A DNA stretch of 64,000 bases. Source: Lachnospiraceae bacterium. GTDB taxonomy: Bacteria; Bacillota; Clostridia; Lachnospirales; Lachnospiraceae. The stretch is taken from assembly GCA_017468395.1 (NCBI GenBank), contig JAFUIR010000011.1, forward strand, positions 1 to 64,000. Direction: 5' to 3'. Made by a program: the position numbers and the translations under genes. The notes under the pieces were generated by a model that was given only the letters and a program-made list of their open reading frames with translations, made no database searches and had not been told where the DNA came from. This document shows, one piece after another, positions 17,739-26,917 of the stretch. Numbering within the stretch: position 1 is the first letter of the stretch; each line of letters starts with the position of its first letter.

Positions 17739-18788
17739 TTAATCAATAACACTTTCAATGTAAGTCGTTTCAGTTTCCAATAAGTCTTTCGTTATATCCG
17801 TCGTTACATTATTCCCTAAGCGGTCCTTCAAAATTCGGATTACCGGCCTGTCCGGTTCTTTATTTTGCCGGATAACTATGGCCGTTTCACCTTCATTGGT
17901 AAGAACCATGGTTCCCGCCGGATAAACCGCTGCGATATTTAAAAATTCATCTACAATTTTGGAATCAAATTTTATTCCTTTATTTTGCTTCAAATACCGG
18001 ACTGCTTCATGGACTTTCACTTTTTTACATCCCACACCGCAAATCATTTCATCAAAAGTATCACACACTTGTACAATACCCATTTCTTCTGAAATGTTCG
18101 TGGCTCTTAAAGGATATCCCGAACCATCTTTTCTTTCATGATGATACAAAATAATATTTTTACTGACTTCCGATATCCAACTTTCTTCTTTCAAGGCAGA
18201 GTAAGCGTAAATCGGATGTTTCTTAAACTCCGTTAAATCCTGCGGACTCAATGTTTTAATATCCTGGTCTGCATAATCAATGGTAAGATAGCGCAGACCC
18301 AAATCATGTAACAGACAAGCAACGCCCATATCATGAATTTTATCTTCAGAAAGTCCCAATTTGCAAGCTGTAACAACAGATAAAGAACACAAATTTAAAG
18401 AATGCTCATATACGTCCGCACTTCGCTCTTTAATATCGTAGACCTTTTCTACGACTTCCTCTTCTTCCATAATATTTGAAATAACATTTTCCGCTTCATG
18501 GATTAATTCTTCCAATTCACCACTGTTTTGATAAGTGTGATGCTCTAAAACTTCTTTTACTTTTTCTTTAACCTTATTTTGTACATCTGCTTTTAGAATA
18601 ACTACTTCTTCAGTAATAGGTGTGTCATCTTTGGTAAAAACTTTTTGTATCCCCAACTCTTCCAATTTTTGGATGTATTCAGGTTTTAAGACCGCACCTT
18701 CCGGTAAAATTACCTGATATTCTGAAGAAATAATAGCTCTTCCCAAAACTTCCGTTCCGCAAAGTTCCGTTAATTTCTTCTCTAACAT
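17739..18788 (-). CDS. HD-GYP domain phosphodiesterase-like protein
   Basis: A 349-residue soluble protein. The C-terminal HD-GYP domain (about 115-300) contains HSLNLCSLSVV, LLHDLGLRYL (HD pair), HPIYAYSAL and YHHERKDGSGYP (HHE...GxGYP signature). The HDIGK lysine position is leucine-arginine, a modest divergence. Such domains hydrolyse cyclic di-GMP or related dinucleotides. The N-terminal 110 residues form an uncharacterised region resembling those of other Firmicute HD-GYP proteins. It sits between the DUF4446 gene and serS in a chromosome-partition operon. Catalytic activity is likely but not proven. Confidence 0.88.
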   Translation of the reverse strand: MLEKKLTELCGTEVLGRAIISSEYQVILPEGAVLKPEYIQKLEELGIQKVFTKDDTPITEEVVILKADVQNKVKEKVKEVLEHHTYQNSGELEELIHEAENVISNIMEEEEVVEKVYDIKERSADVYEHSLNLCSLSVVTACKLGLSEDKIHDMGVACLLHDLGLRYLTIDYADQDIKTLSPQDLTEFKKHPIYAYSALKEESWISEVSKNIILYHHERKDGSGYPLRATNISEEMGIVQVCDTFDEMICGVGCKKVKVHEAVRYLKQNKGIKFDSKIVDEFLNIAAVYPAGTMVLTNEGETAIVIRQNKEPDRPVIRILKDRLGNNVTTDITKDLLETETTYIESVID

Positions 18789-18807
18789 ACCCTTTCACCC
18801 GATTTAC

Positions 18808-19338
18808 TTATTCTCCCATAGCAATACTCAATGCTTTCTTTTCCTCTGTTCCAAGGTCAATATCGCATTCGCCGTTTTGAATAACTTTTGTATAAGTGTA
18901 ACATCCGTCAGTACTATGAACAGAATTCATAACGAAACCATCATTGTTTTCATTTAAAAGTGCAAGACAAAAACTAAGACTTCCCCCCATTTGACGGAAT
19001 GCATCATATTTTACAACACCAATTTTTTGGAATGTTGTTTCCATGTTTTTATACAAAATGCGAATGTCTTTTTTGTTTTTTTCTGTAATTCCTTTCAGGA
19101 ATTTATTATCTTCATATAAAGCAATAATATCTTTTTCAAGACTTTTTCCGTTTTTACCTAAAACGAATTTATCCAATCTTTCTTTTAACTTATTTGTCTT
19201 TACAATCTGGACAATTAATAAAATTATCAAAATCAATACTGCAGCAAAGAGTCCAATAAAAAGATAACCAATATCCAATCCTCCCAATCCCATATCAGTC
19301 AAAATTTTGCTGGCAGTCGGTGTATTTGTGGCTGTCAT
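18808..19338 (-). CDS. DUF4446-family membrane protein
   Basis: A 176-residue protein with one N-terminal membrane helix (about 19-45), a short coiled coil and a C-terminal domain with GVVKYDAFRQMGGSLSFCLALL, NGFVMNSVHS-like and CYTYTKVIQNG segments typical of DUF4446. Family members are regularly found next to parB/spo0J in Firmicutes, but the role is unknown. It lies 28 bp downstream of parB; the start follows AAAGGAGCGG. Confidence 0.88.
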   Translation of the reverse strand: MTATNTPTASKILTDMGLGGLDIGYLFIGLFAAVLILIILLIVQIVKTNKLKERLDKFVLGKNGKSLEKDIIALYEDNKFLKGITEKNKKDIRILYKNMETTFQKIGVVKYDAFRQMGGSLSFCLALLNENNDGFVMNSVHSTDGCYTYTKVIQNGECDIDLGTEEKKALSIAMGE

Positions 19339-19366
19339 TTGTCTTTCCGCTCCTTTGTTATGTCAA

Positions 19367-20263
19367 CTAGTTCTTATGCAATAATAAATCCATCAGGCGC
19401 TCCAAATCATCATGACTATAGAATTCTAACTCAATCTTTCCGGCACCTTCACCTTTTGAAGTAACAGATACTTTTGTACTCAGTGCCACCTTTAATTTTT
19501 CAGCAATATCCTGATAAATTACTTCTAAAGTCTTATCGTCCAACTTCTTAGGCTTTGCAGGCTTATGAAGATTTTTCACCATTTTTTCAACATCACGTAC
19601 ACTTAACTTCTCATCGAACACCTTTTGGGCAACAGTATACTGCTCTTCCGGGTCTTCAATTGCAAGCAGGGCCCGCGCATGACCGGTAGTAATCATTTCA
19701 TTGATTACCATTTGTTGTACTTCATCACAAAGTTTCAGAAGACGCATTGAGTTTGTAACGGCAGTTCTACTCTTTGATACACGCTCCGCTACCTCATCCT
19801 GTTTCAGATTAAACTCTGTCAAAAGTTTTTTATACGCCTGCGCTTCTTCAATGGGATTCAAGTCCTCACGCTGGATATTTTCAATCAATGCAATTTCTAC
19901 AATTTCCTGCTCTGTGTAATTTTTAATAATAACAGGGACTTCCTTAAGACCGGCAATCTTTGCAGCACGCCATCTGCGTTCACCTGCAATAATTTCATAA
20001 TGGTCTTTTCTATCCTGAACCAAGATAGGCTGTAACAATCCAAATTGTTTAATGGAATCAGCCAGTTCCAACAAAGCATCTTCATCGAAATTTTTACGGG
20101 GCTGTTCCCTATTAGGTTCTACTTTTGTAATCTTTACTAAAGTTTCTGCACCCTTTTCTTCCGTTGCCTTATTAGATACTGTCTCTTTCTTACTCTTGGA
20201 CTCTGCCACCGGTACATTTGCAGGAATCAGAGAATCTAAACCTTTACCTAAACCTCTTGCCAT
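19367..20263 (-). CDS. parB: Chromosome-partitioning protein ParB (Spo0J)
   Basis: A 298-residue CTP-dependent DNA clamp that loads at parS and recruits condensin. It has the C-terminal-of-ParA recognition segment at the N-terminus (ARGLGKGLDSLIP), the ParB/Srx CTP-binding domain with GERRWRAAK, the IENIQREDLNPIEEAQAYKKLL box, a helix-turn-helix (KQDEVAERVSKSRTAVTNSMRLL) and a C-terminal dimerisation domain. It follows parA by 15 bp. Two perfect parS sites lie about 1 kb away, upstream of parA. Confidence 0.96.
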   Translation of the reverse strand: MARGLGKGLDSLIPANVPVAESKSKKETVSNKATEEKGAETLVKITKVEPNREQPRKNFDEDALLELADSIKQFGLLQPILVQDRKDHYEIIAGERRWRAAKIAGLKEVPVIIKNYTEQEIVEIALIENIQREDLNPIEEAQAYKKLLTEFNLKQDEVAERVSKSRTAVTNSMRLLKLCDEVQQMVINEMITTGHARALLAIEDPEEQYTVAQKVFDEKLSVRDVEKMVKNLHKPAKPKKLDDKTLEVIYQDIAEKLKVALSTKVSVTSKGEGAGKIELEFYSHDDLERLMDLLLHKN

Positions 20264-20278
20264 TTTTCGTCCCTTTCT

Positions 20279-21043
20279 CTACTCGTTGTACTTAATTACT
20301 TCCTCTGCCAGTTTCATGTATGCTTCTGCACCGGCTGATTTCGGATCATAAATATTGATTGGTTGTCCGTAACTGGGTGCCTCTGCCAATCTGATATTTC
20401 TGGGAATCAAAGTGTTATACACTGTTTGATTTAGATGATTTTTTACATTTTCTACTACCTGCGTAGAAAGATTGGTTCTGGAATCAAACATAGTAAATAC
20501 AACACCTTCCATATCTAAATCCGGATTCAGTCTTTCCTTTACAAGATTTACAGTATGTATTAACTGGCTCAATCCTTCCAACGCATAATATTCACATTGG
20601 ATAGGAACTAACACGCTGTCCGCTGTAGTAAGTGCATTGATAGTCAATGTATTTAATGAGGGAGGACAATCAATAATGATAAAATCATATTGGTCTTTTA
20701 CCCAATCCACTTCTTTCTTTAAAATATACTCTTTTCTTTCTACGCCTATTAATTCAATCTCTGCTGCAGCAAGATTTACGTTTGAAGGCAAAATTGAAAC
20801 ATTTGCTACAACATCTTTAATAATACAGTCTTCTATAGAACACTCTCCGAGAATTAACTCATAAATAGTGTCATCCAAATCATTTTTGTCTACACCAAAA
20901 CCACTGGTGGTATTACCCTGAGGATCTGTGTCAATTACTAATACTTTCTTTCCTTTTTCTGCTAAAGATGCAGAAAGATTAATAGAAGTAGTTGTTTTAC
21001 CTACTCCGCCTTTTTGGTTTGCAATTGCAATAATTCTTCCCAT
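20279..21043 (-). CDS. parA: Chromosome-partitioning ATPase ParA (Soj)
   Basis: A 254-residue Walker-type ATPase that works with ParB in origin segregation and in control of DnaA. The deviant Walker A motif is KGGVGKTTTSIN, with DTDPQGN (A') and IIIDCPPSL (Walker B). The ATG at 21043 gives the standard family start MGRIIAIANQKGG; a longer frame to 21073 is not needed. It is the first gene of the partition operon, with the parS cluster immediately upstream. Confidence 0.96.
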   Translation of the reverse strand: MGRIIAIANQKGGVGKTTTSINLSASLAEKGKKVLVIDTDPQGNTTSGFGVDKNDLDDTIYELILGECSIEDCIIKDVVANVSILPSNVNLAAAEIELIGVERKEYILKKEVDWVKDQYDFIIIDCPPSLNTLTINALTTADSVLVPIQCEYYALEGLSQLIHTVNLVKERLNPDLDMEGVVFTMFDSRTNLSTQVVENVKNHLNQTVYNTLIPRNIRLAEAPSYGQPINIYDPKSAGAEAYMKLAEEVIKYNE

Positions 21044-21186
21044 ATGCTTTTCGCCTTTCATTCGGTCAGACAAACCGTTTCTTTTCCTCGTATTGTGCTT
21101 TTCAATTATATCACTAAAAACTGTTAGAATCTATAGTTTTTTATTTCCTTTTATAAAAGTAACAAAGAAAAATACTTAAATAAAAA

Positions 21187-21229
21187 TGTTTCACGCCTAT
21201 AAATAGTGGGTTTCCTAGAATGTTTCACG
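21187..21229 (+). other. Two parS half-sites
   Basis: The nonamer TGTTTCACG, exactly the left half of parS, occurs at 21187-21195 and 21221-21229 in the same orientation as the two full sites downstream. The second half is not conserved. They may be decayed parS copies or low-affinity ParB contacts. Confidence 0.6.
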
Positions 21230-21257
21230 GATTTTGTCACAACATCTTGGGCAAAAA

Positions 21258-21273
21258 TGTTTCACGTGAAACA
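21258..21273. other. parS: parS site 1
   Basis: TGTTTCACGTGAAACA is identical to the 16-bp consensus centromere-like site bound by ParB/Spo0J. It lies 215 bp upstream of the parA start. Confidence 0.95.
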
Positions 21274-21307
21274 TTATCTTGTGTTTCCATATACTAAAAC
21301 ATCCCAA

Positions 21308-21323
21308 TGTTTCACGTGAAACA
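21308..21323. other. parS: parS site 2
   Basis: A second perfect TGTTTCACGTGAAACA, 50 bases from the first. Its flanks extend the symmetry to a perfect 28-bp palindrome (21302-21329), which could also act as a transcription end signal for the response-regulator gene on the minus strand. Confidence 0.95.
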
Positions 21324-21353
21324 TTGGGACATCTATAAACAATCTCAATTCAA

Positions 21354-22007
21354 TTAAAAAAGTTTAATAATATCATTTCTTATTGCAAATACTGCTGCCT
21401 GGGTGCGGTCTGCAACTTCAATTTTCTTAAAGATATTAGAAATATGATTTTTAACGGTACGTTCGCTAATATCAAGTGCAAGAGCAATTTCCTTATTAAA
21501 CATTCCATTAGCTACTTGAACTAATACTTCTAATTCTCTTTTAGTTAATTGTTCAATCTTATCTTTGTCCGAATCTCTTGAAACTAATCTGGAGTTCAAT
21601 GCAGGAATCAAATCAGCCTGAATGTAACTTTCATCATTCATCAAAGCATTAATTGCTTTCTTAAGTTCCACAGAACCGGAATCTTTTAAGATATATCCGT
21701 CCACCCCAATATCAACCGCTTTCAACAGATATTCCACCTCATTGTGAACAGTTAAAATCAAGACTTTCATTCCATCGTGAATTTTCTTTTCTTTCAACTC
21801 CTGCAATACTTCTATACCATTTTTCTTAGGCATATTAATATCCAATAGAAGTACATCCGGATCTACATTTTGCAAATTCAAAACTCGCAAACATTCATCA
21901 CCATCGGATGCCTCTCCAACAATTCTAAAATTTCCGTCAAACTCCAGTAATTGTTTAATACCTTCTCTCATTAAACTGTGGTCATCAACGATCATTACTT
22001 TTACCAT
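21354..22007 (-). CDS. NarL/LuxR-family response regulator (DegU-like)
   Basis: A 217-residue regulator. The receiver domain (1-120) has the acidic pair in VDDHS, the phospho-acceptor D54 in DVLLLDINMPKKNG, and the Thr/Lys switch residues (ILTVHN, ILKDSG). The C-terminal LuxR-type helix-turn-helix is LTKRELEVLVQVANGMFNKE followed by ISERTVKNHISNIFKK. It overlaps the kinase gene by 7 bp, so the two are translated together. Targets are unknown; the DegS/DegU family governs exoenzymes, motility or stress. Confidence 0.92.
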   Translation of the reverse strand: MVKVMIVDDHSLMREGIKQLLEFDGNFRIVGEASDGDECLRVLNLQNVDPDVLLLDINMPKKNGIEVLQELKEKKIHDGMKVLILTVHNEVEYLLKAVDIGVDGYILKDSGSVELKKAINALMNDESYIQADLIPALNSRLVSRDSDKDKIEQLTKRELEVLVQVANGMFNKEIALALDISERTVKNHISNIFKKIEVADRTQAAVFAIRNDIIKLF

Positions 22008-23035
22008 TCTGATTTCTCCTCTATTTTTTTAAGTGGAATAATAATATATATTTCCGTTCCACTTTCGTTGGAATCTATTTTAATAGTTCCACCAATTAAT
22101 TGAATTCTCTCAGTAATAATAGATAATCCAAAATGTTTCTCTTTTTTATAAAACATTTCTTGTACATTAAAACCGGTACCATTATCTTTTACAGTAATCA
22201 CACAATCTACATCATCTTTTTTAAGAGAAACATAAATGTGGTTTCCTCCGGAATGTTTTAAAGAATTTAAGCAACATTCCCGAATCACTCTATAAATAGT
22301 CATCAAAATTAAATCATTTCCAGATTCAATTTCATCTAAATCAGATTCAAAATCAAAAGATGTGTTTGCATGTTTTAAATTGATTAATAATCTTTCCAAG
22401 CAATCCTTTAACCCTAAATCATCAAATGTCATTGGACGCATATCAAAAATTGTATTTCTGATTTCATCAATTACGACTTTCAAATTCTTATTTACAGATG
22501 CCAATTCCAATTTTGCTCTTAACGGGTCTTGGTCAATAAACATAGAACTAAGTTCTATTTTATGTACTATGTGTGCAAGGTTCTGAAGAGAAGAATCATG
22601 CAAATCTCTTGCAATTCTTTGTCTTTCTTTTTCCTGTACATCCAAAATTTTTAAACTATTTTGGTTATCATTACAAATTGATGGAGAAACCACAAATGAT
22701 TCCAGGCTCTCAGAAAAATTTTCTTTTTTTTGATAAATTTCCTTTAATCCACTTAAATATCTATCTAATTGGTTCAGGCGTTTATAATGTGATCTGTTCT
22801 CAATTTCAAGTGAATGTTTTTCCGATTTGTTTTTATCAATATTTTCTTTATAGATATTTTCCACACTTCTGGGCGAAAAAATCTTAAAGTCAGAATCTTC
22901 TTTCTCATATATGGATTTCAAATATTCTTCTATTTCAGTTATCCTGGTAAGATTGAGATTTAATAATTTTTGTACTTCTTCCCGCTCATTAGACAACTGC
23001 TCATATAAATCTTTTATTATGTTATTTTCTTCCAT
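22001..23035 (-). CDS. Soluble HisKA_3-type sensor histidine kinase (DegS-like)
   Basis: A 344-residue kinase without membrane segments. A long N-terminal coiled coil (about 1-130) is followed by the HisKA_3 phosphorylation motif RIARDLHDSSLQNLAH (phospho-His at about 145) and an HATPase_c domain with the N box (ECCLNSLKHSG), G1 (VKDNGTGFN) and G2 (FGLSIITERIQLIGG). The layout matches DegS, a cytosolic kinase with a coiled-coil sensor. Its promoter region is shared with the divergent hydrolase gene and contains a GTAC-TTTA-GTAC repeat. Confidence 0.9.
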   Translation of the reverse strand: MEENNIIKDLYEQLSNEREEVQKLLNLNLTRITEIEEYLKSIYEKEDSDFKIFSPRSVENIYKENIDKNKSEKHSLEIENRSHYKRLNQLDRYLSGLKEIYQKKENFSESLESFVVSPSICNDNQNSLKILDVQEKERQRIARDLHDSSLQNLAHIVHKIELSSMFIDQDPLRAKLELASVNKNLKVVIDEIRNTIFDMRPMTFDDLGLKDCLERLLINLKHANTSFDFESDLDEIESGNDLILMTIYRVIRECCLNSLKHSGGNHIYVSLKKDDVDCVITVKDNGTGFNVQEMFYKKEKHFGLSIITERIQLIGGTIKIDSNESGTEIYIIIPLKKIEEKSEW

Positions 23036-23113
23036 TTTGTACCCTCTTAGAATAGTACTTTAGTACATAATAATATCATATCTTAAAACTTTCAAGAAGT
23101 AAATGTTTAATTC

Positions 23114-23142
23114 TTGTACCAAAAGGTATTTTCTATTATAAT
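23114..23142 (+). promoter_or_regulatory. Promoter of the alpha/beta hydrolase gene
   Basis: TTGTAC (23114-23119), a 17-bp spacer and consensus TATAAT (23137-23142), 43 bases before the start codon. Confidence 0.7.
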
Positions 23143-23184
23143 TATTATAATAAAGAAAAAGTACGGAACAAAGAAAGGAATAGT

Positions 23185-24132
23185 ATGAGTCAAAAAGGAA
23201 AAACAATCGTTGCATTAACCGGTCTTGCCGTAATATCTATTCATGTTATTAATCGTCTTCAATATTCTCATGCCACATCCAAAAATATCTTGGCATGTTC
23301 TGAGAATAATTATTATGAATGGCGCTTTGGAAAAATTCGTTACACTAAAAAAGGAAACGGAACTCCCATTTTGCTTTTGCATGATTTAACTGTAGGCAGT
23401 TCCAATTATGAATTTCATAGCATAATTAATTCTCTTTCCAAAGACCATGAAGTATATGCCATTGATTTTTTAGGCTATGGTCTTTCCGACAGACCTAATA
23501 TGACATTTACTAATTTTTTGTATGTTCAATTGATTAGCGATTTTATCAAAAATGTCATTGGAAAAAGAACAGATATCATTGCCACAGGTGATGCTGCCCC
23601 TGTTTCTATTATGGCTTGTCATAATGATTTTGACTTAATTAATAAAATGATTTTCATTAATCCTACGGGATTATTTGACTTAAATAAAATTCCTTCCAAA
23701 CGAACAAAAGCATTGAAATTACTTTTTGACAGCCCTATTATCGGAACCTTACTTTATAATCATCTGACAAGTAAAACTGCTATTGAAAAAACTTTCCGGG
23801 AAGAATATTTTTATGATTCATATAAAATTCAGGAAAAAGATATTCTTTCTTATGTAGAGGCAGCTCATACTTCAGATTATAATTCAAAATTTTCTTTTAC
23901 CAGCCATGTAGCACATTACATGAATTGCAATATTATTCATGCTCTGAAGGAAATCAATAATAGCATTTATATTATTGGTGGAAAAGAGAAGGATAATATT
24001 GAAACTACCGTTGACAATTATATTTATTACAATAGTTCCATTGAGTCAGATTATATTGAAAAAACAAAACATCTGCCTCACTTGGAAAGACCGGAAGAAG
24101 TAATAAAACTTCTGGAATTATATTTGAATTAA
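23185..24132 (+). CDS. Alpha/beta-hydrolase fold protein lacking a canonical nucleophile elbow
   Basis: A 315-residue protein with an N-terminal hydrophobic segment (about 8-26, possible membrane anchor) and an alpha/beta-hydrolase core: LLLHDLTVGS (oxyanion HD/HG region), DFLGYGLSDRP, and the catalytic-His region KHLPHLERPEEV near the end. The nucleophile elbow, normally GxSxG, reads ATGDAAPVSI, so there is no serine at the expected place; aspartate is the only plausible nucleophile. It may be a pseudoenzyme or an Asp-type hydrolase. Single gene with its own promoter and a bidirectional terminator. AT-rich relative to neighbours. Confidence 0.8.
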   Translation: MSQKGKTIVALTGLAVISIHVINRLQYSHATSKNILACSENNYYEWRFGKIRYTKKGNGTPILLLHDLTVGSSNYEFHSIINSLSKDHEVYAIDFLGYGLSDRPNMTFTNFLYVQLISDFIKNVIGKRTDIIATGDAAPVSIMACHNDFDLINKMIFINPTGLFDLNKIPSKRTKALKLLFDSPIIGTLLYNHLTSKTAIEKTFREEYFYDSYKIQEKDILSYVEAAHTSDYNSKFSFTSHVAHYMNCNIIHALKEINNSIYIIGGKEKDNIETTVDNYIYYNSSIESDYIEKTKHLPHLERPEEVIKLLELYLN

Positions 24133-24209
24133 AAATAACTCGGTTTCATATGAAGTGATTTTAAATCCAACTTTTTTAGTCACTTAAATAATGAAACCGA
24201 GTCTTTTTT
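24133..24209. terminator. Bidirectional terminator between hydrolase and rsmG
   Basis: ACTCGGTTTCAT (24138-24149) and ATGAAACCGAGT (24191-24202) form a perfect 12-bp stem with an inner AAGTGA/TCACTT pair, flanked by A and T runs on the two sides. Confidence 0.85.
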
Positions 24210-24936
24210 ATTTTAATGGTTCTTTAGCAGGAAGACCTGCTTTTCTTGGATATTTTTTTGGAGTCTCTTTTTCCTTCTTGATAATAAATAAATTTCTGTA
24301 AATATCTGAATCCGGTAAATGAAACTCTACCTGACCTTCTACTTTTCCTCCAAGAACAGATATTGCTTTTCCGGCTGTTTCCATTTCCTCTGTAATTTTC
24401 TCAGATTTGTAAGAAATAAATTTTCCTCCCACTTTTACAAAAGGCAGACAATACTCAGAAAGAGTGGACATATTCGCTACAGCCCTGGAAACACACAAAT
24501 CATATTTTTCTCTGAGTTTGTCAGGCTTTGCAAAATCTTCCGCTCTTCCATGGACGGTATCAATACCTATCAATCCTAATTTTGCAATTACTTCATCTAA
24601 AAATTTAATTCTCTTATTCAAAGAATCCAATAAAGTGACTTGCAAAGCAGGATAAGCAATTTTCAAAGCAAGTCCGGGAAATCCCGCACCTGTCCCTACA
24701 TCAATCACCTTCACATTTTTTGATACATCATAGGCTTTAATCAGAGACACACTATCAACAAAATGCTTTTTCATTACATCATCAAATTCTGTGATGGCAG
24801 TTAAATTCATAAATTCATTCCATTCCACCAGCATTTCATAATATGTTAAAAACTGATGAATCTGTTCTTCACTAAGATGCACATTTAAAGCCACAAGATC
24901 CTTTTCAAATTGAGTAGTATCGTATTTCTTTTCCAA
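24208..24936 (-). CDS. rsmG: 16S rRNA (guanine-527-N7)-methyltransferase RsmG
   Basis: A 242-residue SAM-dependent enzyme (GidB). Landmarks are LVEWNEFMNLTAITE, the KHFVDSVSLI helix, the SAM loop VIDVGTGAGFPGLALKIA, DSLNKRIKFLDEV, and VSRAVANMSTLSEYCLP. Modification of G527 affects streptomycin sensitivity in many bacteria. The only in-frame start near the family N-terminus is a TTG (24936), with a weak AAAGG about 11 bases before it. It follows mnmG by 52 bp, the usual gid order. Confidence 0.95.
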   Translation of the reverse strand: MEKKYDTTQFEKDLVALNVHLSEEQIHQFLTYYEMLVEWNEFMNLTAITEFDDVMKKHFVDSVSLIKAYDVSKNVKVIDVGTGAGFPGLALKIAYPALQVTLLDSLNKRIKFLDEVIAKLGLIGIDTVHGRAEDFAKPDKLREKYDLCVSRAVANMSTLSEYCLPFVKVGGKFISYKSEKITEEMETAGKAISVLGGKVEGQVEFHLPDSDIYRNLFIIKKEKETPKKYPRKAGLPAKEPLK

Positions 24937-24988
24937 TGTATTAACAACCTTTCATAAAAGCATTACTAAAAACAATTTTCCATAAACT

Positions 24989-26881
24989 CTACTTATGTTT
25001 CACATGCTCCAAATAAACCAAAAGTACAGATACATCTGCCGGTGAAACACCTGAAATTCTGGAAGCCTGACCAACAGACACAGGTCTGAATAATTTTAAC
25101 TTCTGTCTTGCTTCTAATCTGAGAGAAGGAATATCATCATAATCCAAATCTTCGGGAATCTTTTTTTCTTCCATTTTCTTATACTGCTGAACCTGACGAA
25201 GTTGTCTCACAATATATCCTTCATATTTAATCTCAATCTCTACCTGTTCAATAACATCTTCAGGTAAAGGTTTTCTATCAGGATCAATTTCCGCCAAAAT
25301 TTCGTAGGAAAGTTCCGGTCTGCAAATAAGTTCCGCCAAACTGGCCGCAGTTTTCAAAGTTGATGTTCCGTGAGAAATCATAAACTCCTGAATATTTTTA
25401 GAAGCACCAACATTTGTATTTTTCAGTCTTTCAATTTCTTCTTTAATCTGAGTTTCTTTTTTAAGCAAAGCCTGATATTGTTCTTCAGAAATCAGTCCCA
25501 CTTCATAACCTTTCTTACGAAGGCGCAGGTCAGCATTGTCCTGTCTTAAAATTAATCTGTATTCTGCTCTGGAAGTCATCATACGATAAGGTTCTCTGTT
25601 ATCTTTTGTAACCAAATCATCAATTAAAACTCCGATATAACTTTCACTGCGGTCCAAGATAATAGGCTCTTTTCCTTTAATTTCCATAGCTGCGTTAATT
25701 CCCGCAATCAGCCCCTGAGCTGCTGCCTCTTCATAACCGCTGCTTCCGTTAAATTGTCCGCCGCTGAAAAGACCCTTAATATTTTTAAATTCCAAGGAAG
25801 GGTATAACTGTCTTGCATTAATGCAATCATATTCAATTGCATACGCATTTCTTACAATTTTGCAGTTTTCCAATCCAGGGACTGTGCGATACATTGCAAG
25901 CTGCACATCTTCCGGAAGAGAAGACGACATACCACCCACATACATTTCATTGGTATGGATTCCTTCCGGCTCCAAAAATACCTGATGTCTTTCTTTATCG
26001 GCAAACTTAACAACTTTATCTTCGATAGAAGGACAGTATCTGGGACCTGTACCTTCAATAATTCCTGCATAAATAGGGGAACGGTCCAAATTTCCCCTAA
26101 TAATCTCATGTGTCTTTTCATTTGTATAAGTAAGCCAGCAGGAAACCTGTTCTTTTTGGATAGACTCCGGGTCAGTGGAAAAAGAAAAAGGTACAACTCT
26201 CTCATCACCAAATTGTTCTTCCATTTTAGAAAAATCAATAGACCTTTTATCCATTCTGGCAGGAGTTCCTGTTTTAAATCTCTGAATTTCAATTCCAAGA
26301 TTCAGCAGAGAGTCTGTCAAATGGTTAGCAGCCTGAAGACCGTTAGGACCGGTATAAGTAATGGCTTCCCCACAAAGACATCTTGCTTTTAAATAAGTTC
26401 CTGTACAAAGAATCGCTGCCTTACATTCATAAACAGCTCCGGTAAAAGTTTTAACACCTGTTACTATTTTACCTTTTTCAGTTTCCTGCGTAAGAATTTC
26501 GCAAACTTCAGCCTGTTTAATAGTCAGATGCTCCTGATTTTCCAAAACTTTTCTCATTTCTCTGGTATAATCAGCCTTGTCAGCCTGAGCACGCAAAGAA
26601 TGAACCGCAGGCCCTTTTGACACATTCAGCATTTTGGACTGAATAAAAGTCTTATCGATATTTTTGCCCATTTCACCGCCAAGCGCATCAATTTCTCTTA
26701 CCAAATGACCTTTGGAAGAACCACCAATATTCGGATTACAGGGCATCAGCGCAATACTATCCACGCTCACCGTAAAAATCACTGTTTCAAGTCCGAGTCT
26801 GGCACTGGCAAGAGCTGCTTCACATCCGGCATGACCGGCACCTATTACGCACACATCAACTTTTTCTCTAATTTCGGGCAT
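24989..26881 (-). CDS. mnmG: tRNA uridine-34 5-carboxymethylaminomethyl modification enzyme MnmG
   Basis: A 630-residue FAD-dependent protein (GidA) that with MnmE builds the cmnm5 group on wobble U34. The FAD-binding [17 protein letters not shown] motif is at the N-terminus, with the [23 protein letters not shown] segment and the conserved C-terminal domain ending [11 protein letters not shown]. Length is normal. The start follows AGGAGA. It is 37 bp downstream of mnmE, so the pair is co-expressed in the right proportion for the MnmE-MnmG complex. Confidence 0.97.
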   Translation of the reverse strand: MPEIREKVDVCVIGAGHAGCEAALASARLGLETVIFTVSVDSIALMPCNPNIGGSSKGHLVREIDALGGEMGKNIDKTFIQSKMLNVSKGPAVHSLRAQADKADYTREMRKVLENQEHLTIKQAEVCEILTQETEKGKIVTGVKTFTGAVYECKAAILCTGTYLKARCLCGEAITYTGPNGLQAANHLTDSLLNLGIEIQRFKTGTPARMDKRSIDFSKMEEQFGDERVVPFSFSTDPESIQKEQVSCWLTYTNEKTHEIIRGNLDRSPIYAGIIEGTGPRYCPSIEDKVVKFADKERHQVFLEPEGIHTNEMYVGGMSSSLPEDVQLAMYRTVPGLENCKIVRNAYAIEYDCINARQLYPSLEFKNIKGLFSGGQFNGSSGYEEAAAQGLIAGINAAMEIKGKEPIILDRSESYIGVLIDDLVTKDNREPYRMMTSRAEYRLILRQDNADLRLRKKGYEVGLISEEQYQALLKKETQIKEEIERLKNTNVGASKNIQEFMISHGTSTLKTAASLAELICRPELSYEILAEIDPDRKPLPEDVIEQVEIEIKYEGYIVRQLRQVQQYKKMEEKKIPEDLDYDDIPSLRLEARQKLKLFRPVSVGQASRISGVSPADVSVLLVYLEHVKHK

Positions 26882-26917
26882 TTTCTAATTTTCTCCTCAT
26901 TAAATCAACTATAAAAA

